In this document: in pieces, positions 25,646-34,234 of the stretch
How the letters are laid out: each line of letters opens with the position of its first letter
Position numbering within the stretch: position 1 is the stretch's first letter
NCBI GenBank assembly: GCA_022072085.1
Contig: JAJVII010000014.1
Coordinates: forward strand, 131,182 to 183,896
Direction of reading: 5' to 3'
DNA from: Phycisphaerae bacterium
Lineage (GTDB): Bacteria; Planctomycetota; Phycisphaerae; JAJVII01
DNA: 52,715 nt
Translations under genes and position numbers: made by a program
Notes under the pieces: model-generated
Databases searched by the model: none
What the model was told of the DNA's origin: nothing
The model's input: only the letters and a program-made list of their open reading frames with translations

Positions 25646-28368
25646 CAGTGGCTCTCCTTGATCGCCGGGACGGGCCGGGGGACCCAGCGGGTCGCGGCGA
25701 CGCGATGGCCGGTCTTGATCATCTCCGACGTCGAACGCTTGCCCTGATCGACGTAGTTTCCGTCCTTGTCGATCCACTTCACGTTCAGGCTGCCGTCGCC
25801 GATCTGGCCGCGCATGTTGTCGCCCCAGGTCAGCAGCGATCCGTCAGCCAGCATCGCGACGGTGTGGGCCCCGCCGCCGGCGACGGCCGCCACCTTCTCC
25901 AGCAGCCCGACGCCCAGCGGGCCCTTCACCCGCGTCGCGACCGAGAGGCTGTCGTGGCTGCCCACGCCGCACTGGCCGCGGTAGTTCCAGCCCCAGGCCC
26001 ACAGCCCGCCGTCGCGGTCGATCGCCAGCGAATGCAGCCCGCCGGCCGCGATCGTCCGGGCGATCAGCGGCCTGCCCTCGGCGGTCCGCACCTGGACCGG
26101 CCTGTTGCGGAAGACCGTCGTGCCGTCGCCGAGTTGGCCGAAATCGTTGCACCCCCACGCCCAGACCGTGCCGTCGGCCGCCAGCGCCAGCGTGTGCTGC
26201 CAGCCGGCCGCCACCGCGGCGACATTCGCCAGCCCCGGCGTCTGCACCGGCGTCAGCCGGTCGGCGTTCGTGCCGTCGCCGAGCTGGCCGTAGAGGTTGT
26301 CGCCCCAGCAGAAGACCGTGCCGTCCTTGCGCAGGGCGACGCTGTGCTTGACGCCCGCGGAGATCGCGACCGCGCTGGCCAGGCCCTTCACCTGCACCGG
26401 CAGCAGCCGGTCGGCCGTCTCGCCGTCGCCCAGCCTGCCGTCCTGCCCGCAGCCGGTCGCCCAGACCGTGCCGTCAGCGCGGAGGATCAGCGTGTGGTAG
26501 CCGCCGACCGAAACCGCGACAACGCGGTCGAGCGGCGCCTTGCCGTCGGGACCCAGCACCGAGACGGGCAGCGGAACCTGCTCTGCCGTCTGGCCGTTGC
26601 CGAGTTGGCCGTGGTCGTTGCTGCCCCAGGCCAGCAGCTTGCCGTCGGCGGTGATCGCCGCCGAGGTCTCCCCGCCGGCCGAGATGGCTGCCGGCGTTGC
26701 CAGCGGCGACTTGCCGTCGGGCCCAAGCGTGACGGCGGGCGCGTCGCGGTCCTTGCCGCCGCCGTCGCCCAGTTCGCCGCGCCAGTTCAGGCCCCAGCCG
26801 TAGAGCTTTCCGTTGCGGATCGCCAGCACGTCGCCGCTGCCGGCCGAGATCGTCGCTCCGCCGGGCCCAGCCGGCAGGGGCAGGTTGGACTGTCCGGCGA
26901 CGACCGCCGGGGCGGCCGGCTCGGGCGTGGGCGGCTGGGCGTCGCGCTTGGCGGCGTCTTCCGCGGCGGCGGCCACGAGCTTGTCGCTCAGTTCGTTGAC
27001 GTAGAACTCGACGTAGGTGTAGCCCCTGTGGCGGTCGCCCTCGGACGCGCCAGCCGGAACGACCTTGTTCGCATCAGCCGGGTCGGCCGGGTTCAGCCCG
27101 TGGGCCTTCTCCCAGTCGTCGGGCATGCCGTCGCCGTCGGCGTCGGCGGCGGGCTTGCCGGGGGTCATGCCTTCCATCAACCCCCCCGCGGGCGGATGCC
27201 ACCCCCACGAGCCGGTCCCCGTGCGGGTCTCCTCAATGGTCCTGCGGGTCACCGCGTCGCGCGGCAGGCAGCCGGCCTGAGCGAGCACGAGGCGGTAGGC
27301 CTCCTTCGCGTCCTGCGTGGCCACTGCCGGCACATCCCATTCCTTCTCGACCCAGAACTTCGAGCCCTTCTTGATGCCGTCAGACGCCTGGACGTTCGGA
27401 TCGTAGTCGTCATATCGGCCTTCGGGTCCGGCCCACGCCCAGAAGTTGCGATGGCCGTAGAGCTGGACGTTCTTCCAGTCAGCCAGTCCGGGCACGGCCT
27501 GGTTGTAGGGCAGCAGCCAGGGGCGCATGCCGACCGGCCCGCCGGGCCCGGCCTTGAAGTAGTCGCCGATGAGGTTGGTGTGATAGAGGCGGCCCTCGTG
27601 GCGGTTCATCCGCGGGGGGTGATACTGCAACGCCCAGGCGACGTTGTAGAGGACGTTGTTGCGATGGTCGACGGTGTCCAGCCCGCACAGCGGGGCCCGC
27701 TCGCTCTGGTGGGCGAACAGGTTGTGGTGCAGCGTCGCGGCGCCGTCCACGTAGCCGAGGATCATGCCGTAGTTGTGAACGCCGCTGCCCTGGTGGGCCA
27801 GGCAGGACGCCTCGATCGTGCACCACTGCACGGTCAAATCGTGGCTGACGCAGAAGTCCATCTCCTCGTCGTTGCCGCCGGAGACCGAGACGTGGTCGAG
27901 GATCAGCTTCGTGATCGCGTTGAGCTGCGTGCAGTCGCCGTTGCCGCCGCCCACTTCCCCCCAGACCGGGCGAAAGCGGATGTGTCGGATGATGACGTCG
28001 TGCAGCGGCTGGCCGCCCCGGGCGATGCCCGAGCTGAGACGCCCCTGCACGGTGATTCCAGCGCCCGGCGCGGTCTGGCCGGCGATCGTCACGTTCGGCT
28101 TGCTCAGATTCACGTTGCCCTCGATCACGCCGGAGACGTCGAAGACGATGATCCGCGGCTGGTCGAGGTCCAGTGCCTCCTGGAGGCTGCCCGGGCCCTT
28201 GGCGTTCAGGTTGGTCACGTGGACGACCTTGCCGCCGCGCCCTCCGACCGCGGCGGCGCCGAAGCCTTCGGCGCCGGGAAACGCCGGAAGGCCCGGCTCC
28301 TCCGCCAGCGCGACGCCCGCGGACAACGCCAACGCCGCGGCACCGATCCAGCCGATCCGTCTGTTCAT
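25645..28368 (-). CDS. Secreted pectate lyase fused to a seven-bladed RCC1-type propeller
   Basis: The 907-residue protein has a signal peptide (1-~22) and a pectate-lyase beta-helix (~24-380). The helix starts LPAFPGAEGFGAAAVGGRGG and carries LILDHVSVSGGNDEEMDF, the acidic calcium-site region of PL1-like lyases, and ends CLPRDAV. A calcium-loop-like motif DADGDGMPDDWEKAHGL (~409-425) follows with the GYTYVEFYVNEL segment, then a Pro-rich linker and seven RCC1 repeats (~505-860), each of the form I/V-x-A-G-x-x-H-T-x-x-L-x-x-D-G-x-x-x-x-W-G-x-N-x-x-G-Q-L-G-D-G. Seven units would close a complete propeller. The start at 28368 has GGGAG 6 bases upstream. It lies 17 bases after the lyase-HEAT gene and overlaps the next gene by one base. 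Confidence 0.88.
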   Translation of the reverse strand: MNRRIGWIGAAALALSAGVALAEEPGLPAFPGAEGFGAAAVGGRGGKVVHVTNLNAKGPGSLQEALDLDQPRIIVFDVSGVIEGNVNLSKPNVTIAGQTAPGAGITVQGRLSSGIARGGQPLHDVIIRHIRFRPVWGEVGGGNGDCTQLNAITKLILDHVSVSGGNDEEMDFCVSHDLTVQWCTIEASCLAHQGSGVHNYGMILGYVDGAATLHHNLFAHQSERAPLCGLDTVDHRNNVLYNVAWALQYHPPRMNRHEGRLYHTNLIGDYFKAGPGGPVGMRPWLLPYNQAVPGLADWKNVQLYGHRNFWAWAGPEGRYDDYDPNVQASDGIKKGSKFWVEKEWDVPAVATQDAKEAYRLVLAQAGCLPRDAVTRRTIEETRTGTGSWGWHPPAGGLMEGMTPGKPAADADGDGMPDDWEKAHGLNPADPADANKVVPAGASEGDRHRGYTYVEFYVNELSDKLVAAAAEDAAKRDAQPPTPEPAAPAVVAGQSNLPLPAGPGGATISAGSGDVLAIRNGKLYGWGLNWRGELGDGGGKDRDAPAVTLGPDGKSPLATPAAISAGGETSAAITADGKLLAWGSNDHGQLGNGQTAEQVPLPVSVLGPDGKAPLDRVVAVSVGGYHTLILRADGTVWATGCGQDGRLGDGETADRLLPVQVKGLASAVAISAGVKHSVALRKDGTVFCWGDNLYGQLGDGTNADRLTPVQTPGLANVAAVAAGWQHTLALAADGTVWAWGCNDFGQLGDGTTVFRNRPVQVRTAEGRPLIARTIAAGGLHSLAIDRDGGLWAWGWNYRGQCGVGSHDSLSVATRVKGPLGVGLLEKVAAVAGGGAHTVAMLADGSLLTWGDNMRGQIGDGSLNVKWIDKDGNYVDQGKRSTSEMIKTGHRVAATRWVPRPVPAIKESH

Positions 28369-28385
28369 CGCGTTCTCCCGGGCGT

Positions 28386-31169
28386 TCACTTGCCGATCCG
28401 TTCCAGGGCCGCCGCCGCGGCGGTCCTGACGACGTAGTCCTCGTCCTGGCAGGCCTTGCTCAGCGCGTCGCGGGCGCCGGCAGCCGACGGGCCCAGCAGC
28501 GCCAGCGAGAGCACCGCCTCGCGGCGGACCTGCGGGTCGCCATCGGCGGCGGCCTTGACCAGCGCGGGGACGGCTGCCGCCGCCGCGTTGCCCATGTCGC
28601 CCAGCGCCCGGGCCGACCAGCCGCGGACCTGGGCGTCATCGGCGCTCAGCGCCGTGGCCAGCGCCGCCGCCTCGCCGAGCCGGCCCAGCGCCTGCACCGC
28701 CGCCCGGCGGACCTCGCCGCGCGGATCGGCCAACAATTTCACCAGCGCGTCGGCGGCGCCCTTGGCGGCCGGGCCGCAGTTGCCCAGCGCCTCAGCCGCC
28801 GCGACCCGCACGTTGTATTCCTTGTCGCTCAGCGCCGCGACCAGCGCCGCCTGCGACTGCGGAGCGATGCAGCCGATGGCCGTCGCCGCCGCCGCCCGCA
28901 CGACCAGTTCCGCGTCCTTGGCCAGCCGATCGGCCAGCGGGGCGGCCGCGTCGGCGGCAGCCGGGCCTGCCCAGCCCAGGGCCCGGGCGGCGTTGGCGCG
29001 GACGTCCGACTCGCGGTCGGAAAGCGCCTTGACCAGCCCGGCGAAAGCCGGGGCGCCGATGTTGCCCAGGGAGCGCGCGGCGAAGTGGCCGGTGTAGCCG
29101 CCCTTGCCCAGCGACTTGAGCAGCGGCGCCAGTGCGGGCTCGGCGTCCTTTCCCAGCGTGCTCAGCGCCCAGGCGGCGTTGTCGGTGGCACGGGTGTCCC
29201 TGCCGACCAGCAGCCCGCCCAGGGCCGGCGCTGCCTGGCGGGCCTGCTCGGGCGTCAGTCCGATTCGGCCCAGGGCCCAGGCGATGTAGCCGTAAGGCTG
29301 GAAGGACCAGCCCTTGGTGACGGTGGACTGCTCAGCCTGGAGGGCCTTGAGCAGGTCGGGCAGGGCCGGCTTGGCGACCGGACCGATCGCCCCCAGCGCC
29401 CAGGCCGAGAAGGTCACTGCCTGCGGATCTTCCATGCCCTTGGCCAGGCCCTTGGCCAGCTCAGCCACCGCGGGGGCGGCCTTGTCGCCGAGGCGGTTCA
29501 ACTGGATGATCGCCTGCCACGCCGAGATCAGGTCGTTGTAGGTCCTGGGGTCGTGGGCGTCCTTCTGGGTCGCGTCCTGCCGCTTGACAGCGGCCACCAT
29601 GTCGTCCAGCGACTTGTGCCAGTGCGTGGTGTTGGTCGAAAGCCCGTTGGCCGGCTTGTCCCACGGCTTGGTCGCCGCTTCGCGGTCCAGCCGGGCGGCG
29701 GTGACGGCCTCGGCGACGCGCTGGTCGGCCAGGTCGTTGAAGTAATATTCGACGTAGGTGTAGCCCTTGTGGCGGTCGCCGGGCGAAGCGCCGGCCGGCA
29801 CGACCTTGCTGGCGTCGGCGGGGTCAGCGGGGTTCAGCCCGTGGGCCTTCTCCCACGCGTCGGGCATGCCGTCCTGGTCGGCGTCGGGGGGGCAGGCGAC
29901 CTTGCCCGGCTCGGGCAGGCCCTCGAGCAGGCCGCCGTCGGGGCCCCAGCGGCCCCAGCAGCCGCCGCCGGTCCGCACCTCGGCCAGCGTGCGCTTGCTC
30001 ACCGCGTCGCGCGGCAGGCAGCCGACCTGTGCGAGCACCTGCTCGTAGGCCTCCTCAGCCGGCTGGCGCGTGACCGGCGGGAAATCGAACGGCGCGTCGG
30101 CCACCTCCTTGGGGCGTTTGATGCGCTCGCGCCCGACGTAGCCGTCCCACGCGAAGTAGTTGCCGTCGAACCAGATCTTCACGTCGTTATGGTAATACTC
30201 GTACTGGTCGCGCGGCTCGAGGCCCTGGAGCGAGCAGGCCAGCGGCGGGATGAATGCGTAGCCGGCGACCAGTCCGCCCGGGCCGGTCTTCCAGTAGTTG
30301 CCGATCAACTGATATTGCTGGCGGTTGGGGGCGTCCTTGCAGCTTCCCATCTGCGTTTCCTGCGGGCCGACGTTGTAGAGCACGTTGTTGCTGAACTCGG
30401 TGTGGTGGTCGGCCAGCAGCGGCGCCCTGCCGACGTGGTGGGCCAGCAGGTTGTGGTGGATGCTGACGTGACTGTTGTGCCAACTGCCCATGAACCCGAA
30501 GCCGTGGTCCTCGCCGCTGTGCTCCATGTGGGCCGGGTCGCTCTCCTCCATCGCGCACCACTGGAAGGTGAAGTTGTCGTCGCCGGCCGGATAGCCGGGA
30601 TTGAACGACTGGTCCAGCCCCCACGAGCCGGAGACGTGGTCGAGGATCGCCCGCTTGCAGTAGTAGAATTCCGCCACCCGCAGGTTGCCCGTGCCCTCGG
30701 TCGGGCGGATGCGCAGGAAGCGGACGATCACGTTCTCGGTGCGCACCTCGCTCTTGTAGTGGCCCTTGACCTCGGCCGGGTCGGAAGAGCCGCGGTCGCT
30801 GCGGTAGGTGCTCAGCATGCCGTCGATGGTGATCCCCGGCGGCGGGGCGGTCTGGCCGGCGATGGTGATGTCGCCGTGCAGGATGGTAATCCAGCGCCCC
30901 TCCTTGGAGCCCTGGCCGGGCCTGATGACCCCGCCCACGTCGAAGACGACGATCCGCGGGCCCTTCTCCCGGCAGGCCCACTGGAGCGAGCCCGGTCCGT
31001 CGGGGTTCAGGTTGGTGACGTGGAGTATCCTGCCCCCGCGCCCGCCGGTGGCGACCGCGCCGAAGCCCTCGGCGCCGGGGAAAGCCGGCAGGGCCGCCGG
31101 TTCGTCAGCCATCGCGGCGCTCGTCGCCAGCAATGTCACAACAGCCGCGAGAATGCGCATCGGGGTCAT
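28386..31169 (-). CDS. Secreted pectate lyase fused to HEAT repeats
   Basis: The 927-residue protein has a signal peptide (1-~21), a pectate-lyase beta-helix (~25-390) with AILDHVSGSWGLDQSFN, a CLPRDAV element, and the calcium-loop-like DADQDGMPDAWEKAHGL (~429-445) plus GYTYVEYYFNDL. A long HEAT/PBS-lyase repeat array (~560-927) follows, with units such as SDRESDVRANAARALGWAG and ADPRGEVRRAAVQALGRLG. The acidic pair DE-M-D seen in its two sister lyases after the DHVSGS motif is DQSFN here, so one calcium ligand may be missing. The start is 7 bases after the stop of the plain pectate lyase. HEAT arrays usually bind proteins; their presence on an exported lyase suggests an extracytoplasmic complex. 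Confidence 0.87.
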   Translation of the reverse strand: MTPMRILAAVVTLLATSAAMADEPAALPAFPGAEGFGAVATGGRGGRILHVTNLNPDGPGSLQWACREKGPRIVVFDVGGVIRPGQGSKEGRWITILHGDITIAGQTAPPPGITIDGMLSTYRSDRGSSDPAEVKGHYKSEVRTENVIVRFLRIRPTEGTGNLRVAEFYYCKRAILDHVSGSWGLDQSFNPGYPAGDDNFTFQWCAMEESDPAHMEHSGEDHGFGFMGSWHNSHVSIHHNLLAHHVGRAPLLADHHTEFSNNVLYNVGPQETQMGSCKDAPNRQQYQLIGNYWKTGPGGLVAGYAFIPPLACSLQGLEPRDQYEYYHNDVKIWFDGNYFAWDGYVGRERIKRPKEVADAPFDFPPVTRQPAEEAYEQVLAQVGCLPRDAVSKRTLAEVRTGGGCWGRWGPDGGLLEGLPEPGKVACPPDADQDGMPDAWEKAHGLNPADPADASKVVPAGASPGDRHKGYTYVEYYFNDLADQRVAEAVTAARLDREAATKPWDKPANGLSTNTTHWHKSLDDMVAAVKRQDATQKDAHDPRTYNDLISAWQAIIQLNRLGDKAAPAVAELAKGLAKGMEDPQAVTFSAWALGAIGPVAKPALPDLLKALQAEQSTVTKGWSFQPYGYIAWALGRIGLTPEQARQAAPALGGLLVGRDTRATDNAAWALSTLGKDAEPALAPLLKSLGKGGYTGHFAARSLGNIGAPAFAGLVKALSDRESDVRANAARALGWAGPAAADAAAPLADRLAKDAELVVRAAAATAIGCIAPQSQAALVAALSDKEYNVRVAAAEALGNCGPAAKGAADALVKLLADPRGEVRRAAVQALGRLGEAAALATALSADDAQVRGWSARALGDMGNAAAAAVPALVKAAADGDPQVRREAVLSLALLGPSAAGARDALSKACQDEDYVVRTAAAAALERIGK

Positions 31170-31176
31170 GTGGGTC

Positions 31177-32718
31177 TCACTTTCCGTCGGGCTGGGAGGT
31201 CGGGGCGGCGGCCGCCTGCTTCATGGCCTGTTCGATCAGCCGGTCGGCGCGCTCGTTGATGTAGTACTCGATATAGGTGTAACCCTTGTGGCGGTCGTTG
31301 GGGCTGGCGCCGGCCGGGACGACCTTGTTGCCGTCGGTCGGATCGTCGGGGTTCAGCCCGCGGGCCTTCTCCCAGGCGTCGGGCATGCCGTCGCGGTCGG
31401 TGTCGGGCGGGGCCTGTTCGGCCGGCGGCAGGCCCGCGGTCAGTCCGCCCTCGGGGTCGTAGCGCCCCCACAGGCCCGTGCCGTTGCGGGTGTCCTCGAC
31501 GGCCTTGGTGCTGACCGCGTCGCGCGGCAGGCAGCCGACCTGTGCGAGGACGAGTTTGTAGGCCTCCTCGGCGGTCTGGGTCGCGACCGGCGGGGCGGGC
31601 CAGGGCTTCTCGGCGTGGAGGCACTTGTTGACGTTGAAGCCGCGGACGTTGTCCTTCCACACGTCGACCACCCTGCCGGCGACGGCGTCGTAGTTGCCCT
31701 CGGCGAACAGGTCCGCGCCGGCTTCGCCGACCATGTAGCAGCGGTAGGCCGACGCCTTGGCGTCCGGCAGGCAGTCCTTGTATTCGGGCGGCACGCTGGG
31801 ACCGCACTTGAAGTAGTTGGCCACCACGTTGGCGCGGAAGGGCTGGCCGGGGCGGTCGAGGTTCTTCTTGCCGCCGTGGAACATGATCCCGGCCGCCACG
31901 TCGTACATCACGTTGTTGCGTTCGTCGAGCACCTCCAGCCCGCACAGCGGCGTGCGGCGGTTGTGGTGCGTGAACAGGTTGTGGTGCAGGCTGGCGTTGC
32001 CCTTGTCGGTGTAGCCCATGATCATGCCGTAGCAGTGCGGCGTGTTGCCGCCGGCGTTGAACTGGGTGCTGTCGTCGATGCGGTACTTGGAGATCGGCCC
32101 GTCCCAGGCCGACGGCTCGATGCCGCACCACTGCACTGTGAACTGCCGCGAGACTGAGAAGTCCATGTCCTCGTCCACGCCCCACGAGCCCGAGACGTGG
32201 TCGAGGATGAGCCGCTCGACGGCGACCAGCCGCACCGAGTGCTGCGTGTTGGGCCCCTTCGGGCGCATCCTCAGGAAGCGGATGATCATCTCCTGCCCGC
32301 GCAGCCCGTCGATGTGATGGATCCAGTCGGGGTCCTGCTTGGTCTTGGCGAAGATCGGGCCGTAGTAGTGCTTGGTGCTCAGTTCGCCGACGACGGTGAT
32401 GCCGGGACTGGGGGCCGTCTGGCCGGCGATGGTGATGTGGCCGTCCTCGATCTCCAGCGTGTCGTTCTTGGTCGTGATCACGCCGCCGACATCGAAGACG
32501 ACGATCCGCGGTCCCTTGGCGGCGCAGGCCTCAGCCAGGCTGCCCGGCCCGTCGGCGTTCAGGTTGGTGACGTGGATGACCCGCCCGCCGCGGCCGCCGA
32601 CGGCGACGGCCCCGAACCCCTCGGCCCCCGGAAAGGCGGGCAGCGGGTTGTCGTCGGCCAGGACAGCCGAGGCGGCGGTCAGCAGCAGGGACAGGGCGAT
32701 GTGCAGCGTCAGCTTCAT
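31177..32718 (-). CDS. Secreted pectate lyase
   Basis: The 513-residue protein has a signal peptide (1-~21), a beta-helix lyase domain starting LPAFPGAEGFGAVAVGGRGG, VIHVTNLNADGPGSL, ITIAGQTAPSPGI, LILDHVSGSWGVDEDMDF (~170-187, calcium/active-site region), and conserved HHNLF and NNVMYDV rungs. At the end stand CLPRDAV and the calcium-loop-like DTDRDGMPDAWEKARGL (~442-458). It cleaves polygalacturonate by beta-elimination if it acts like family members. It is the shortest of three related lyases and lacks the extra RCC1 or HEAT modules, so it is the likely ancestral form. ATG 32718 overlaps the preceding stop in an ATGA, with GGGAG 7 bases upstream. Confidence 0.9.
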   Translation of the reverse strand: MKLTLHIALSLLLTAASAVLADDNPLPAFPGAEGFGAVAVGGRGGRVIHVTNLNADGPGSLAEACAAKGPRIVVFDVGGVITTKNDTLEIEDGHITIAGQTAPSPGITVVGELSTKHYYGPIFAKTKQDPDWIHHIDGLRGQEMIIRFLRMRPKGPNTQHSVRLVAVERLILDHVSGSWGVDEDMDFSVSRQFTVQWCGIEPSAWDGPISKYRIDDSTQFNAGGNTPHCYGMIMGYTDKGNASLHHNLFTHHNRRTPLCGLEVLDERNNVMYDVAAGIMFHGGKKNLDRPGQPFRANVVANYFKCGPSVPPEYKDCLPDAKASAYRCYMVGEAGADLFAEGNYDAVAGRVVDVWKDNVRGFNVNKCLHAEKPWPAPPVATQTAEEAYKLVLAQVGCLPRDAVSTKAVEDTRNGTGLWGRYDPEGGLTAGLPPAEQAPPDTDRDGMPDAWEKARGLNPDDPTDGNKVVPAGASPNDRHKGYTYIEYYINERADRLIEQAMKQAAAAPTSQPDGK

Positions 32719-33755
32719 GCGCGTTCTCCCGTCAGGTCAGGGGTCGGGGCAGTCGGCCGGGCGGCAACGGCCGCCGCGGACCACGTTTCGTAGTTGGCCC
32801 GGGTCGTCGGCCAGGCGTCGGGGTATTCGCCGTAGATGTAGGTCATCTCCAGGCCCGCGCCGGCCGCCAGCGCCAGAGCCCGGGTGATGTTCGCGCGGTC
32901 GTCCAGCTCGCCGCCGAAGATGTCGTTGTTCGTGCGGATCGCCAGGCAGCCGCGCGCCCCGGGCGAGCGCGAGGACTCGTCAATGTCGAACAGGCCGGGC
33001 GCGTCGTAGGCCTGCCAGCAGTGCCAGGTCCGTCGAGGGAAGCCGGCCAGGAACGGCCCGATCACGTCGGTCTGCGACTTGAGCAGACCGCAGTAGTTCT
33101 CCACCAGCACCGTCGCCTGCGGGTCGCGCTCCAGCACTCGAGCGATCAGCGGCGGCAGGCGGGTGGCCATGTCCTCCAGGCAGACGCGCTCGGTGATCTG
33201 GCAGCGCTTGGGGCAGGGCGTTCGCTTTCGCGCCCGGCAGCGGTCGCACCAGCACAAGCCGACGTCGCCCTGCTCGATCTGGAGCCCGCGCAGGCGGAAG
33301 GTCTCGATGAGCCAGTCGATCGACTCGCGATAGAACGCCATCAGCGGTTCGTGCGACGGGCAGCCGACCATCCGCTCGGTCTTGTCGGTCGCGGGCCAGC
33401 GGAAGGTGAACGGCGAGCCGTCGGGTTTGCGTGCGACGGCGTCGGGATGCTCGCGCAGCCAGCAGTCCAGGCTCCAGGGGGATTGGCCGTCGTAGTAGAC
33501 CCCGCCGTAGGTGTCGATGCCGACGCCGGGCAGAACCAGCACGCCGCGCTCGTGGGCGTAGTCGGCGACGCGGCGGGCGGCGTCGACGCCGCCGTGGCTG
33601 TCGCGCAGAAAGCCCCAGATGACGATGCCCTCCACGCCGTAGCGGGCGGCGGCGTCGACGGCGGCGCGGTAGTTGTCGATGAACGACCGGGCGTCGGCCG
33701 AGAAGCCCCATGCCCAGCGGATGCGGAGATCCCATGTCCACCAGATGCGTCTCAC
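32715..33755 (-). CDS. TIM-barrel glycoside-hydrolase-like protein, first gene of the pectin operon
   Basis: The 346-residue protein has an apparent TIM-barrel sequence: RIWWTWDLRIRWAWGF, AARYGVEGIVIWGFLRD, RGVLVLPGVGIDTYGG, LQIEQGDVGLCWCDRC, ATVLVENYCG, LEMTYIYGEYPDAW. The E-x-GD-x-G-x-C-x-C-x-x-C motif and a second Cys group (KRTPCPKRC) occur in glycosidase-like proteins of planctomycetes and relatives; acidic residues at strand ends would be catalytic, but no family can be named. A GTG start at 33755 is chosen because GGAGG stands 6 bases upstream; the open frame goes on to 33806. No signal peptide is visible, unlike the rest of the operon, so this enzyme probably works in the cytoplasm on imported oligosaccharides. 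It ends in an ATGA overlap with the pectate lyase gene. Confidence 0.65.
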   Translation of the reverse strand: MRRIWWTWDLRIRWAWGFSADARSFIDNYRAAVDAAARYGVEGIVIWGFLRDSHGGVDAARRVADYAHERGVLVLPGVGIDTYGGVYYDGQSPWSLDCWLREHPDAVARKPDGSPFTFRWPATDKTERMVGCPSHEPLMAFYRESIDWLIETFRLRGLQIEQGDVGLCWCDRCRARKRTPCPKRCQITERVCLEDMATRLPPLIARVLERDPQATVLVENYCGLLKSQTDVIGPFLAGFPRRTWHCWQAYDAPGLFDIDESSRSPGARGCLAIRTNNDIFGGELDDRANITRALALAAGAGLEMTYIYGEYPDAWPTTRANYETWSAAAVAARPTAPTPDLTGERA

Positions 33756-34021
33756 GGGGCGCCTCCACGGCCGCGCCGTTCGCGGGCGCGTCCGATAAAC
33801 ATCCACATGCAGCCAGAGTACGGCATGGCTCTCCGCATCCTCGTGATTGAAAGCGAGACGCTGTCGTGCCGGTCTCGGCCCCGACAGCCGGGGCCGAGTT
33901 CCCCCCCAGCAGGTTGCTCTACAATCGCATCAGGCCTCCGTTGCCCACTCCAGGTCTATCGCAGTCTGACAAATGCCGCGACCCGTTCCAGCCGCCCGCG
34001 CTCGCTGACGCTCGCGGCTAA
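33756..34021. other. Upstream region of the pectin operon with a 10-bp hairpin
   Basis: No gene was found here. CTCGGCCCCG (33874-33883) and CGGGGCCGAG (33889-33898) form a perfect 10-bp hairpin with a 5-base loop. It could terminate transcription coming from the PEP-CTERM genes at 34235-36286, or act in the operon leader. No convincing sigma-70 or sigma-54 promoter for the pectin operon was recognised. Confidence 0.5.
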
Positions 34022-34183
34022 TGAGTCCTGTAAGAGAAATCTTCACCACAGAGAACACAGAGGGCACAGAGTCAGACGTATTGAAAGATTCTGGATTTCG
34101 GTCATTTCTTGACGTTTCGGACCCCCTCTGTGATCTCGGTGTCCTCTGTGGTGAATGAAGATTCCTTTTGCAGGAGTCAATAA
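34022..34183. repeat. 162-bp MITE-like repeat, copy A
   Basis: This 162-base element matches 51303-51464 with only three differences by reading. Its ends are imperfect inverted repeats: TGAGTCCTGTAAGAGAAATC at the left and, in reverse complement, TTGACTCCTGCAAAAGGAAT at the right, followed on both sides by CTTCA(TT)CACCACAGAG. The whole can fold as one long hairpin and encodes nothing. It lies 51 bases past the stop codon of the PEP-CTERM gene at 34235. Size, ends and near identity fit a recently moved non-autonomous element; no transposase is in the window. Confidence 0.85.
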
Positions 34184-34234
34184 ACATTCAGCTCGACGAG
34201 CGGCCGGTCGCGGCGGCGCGGGGACTGTTCTCTC

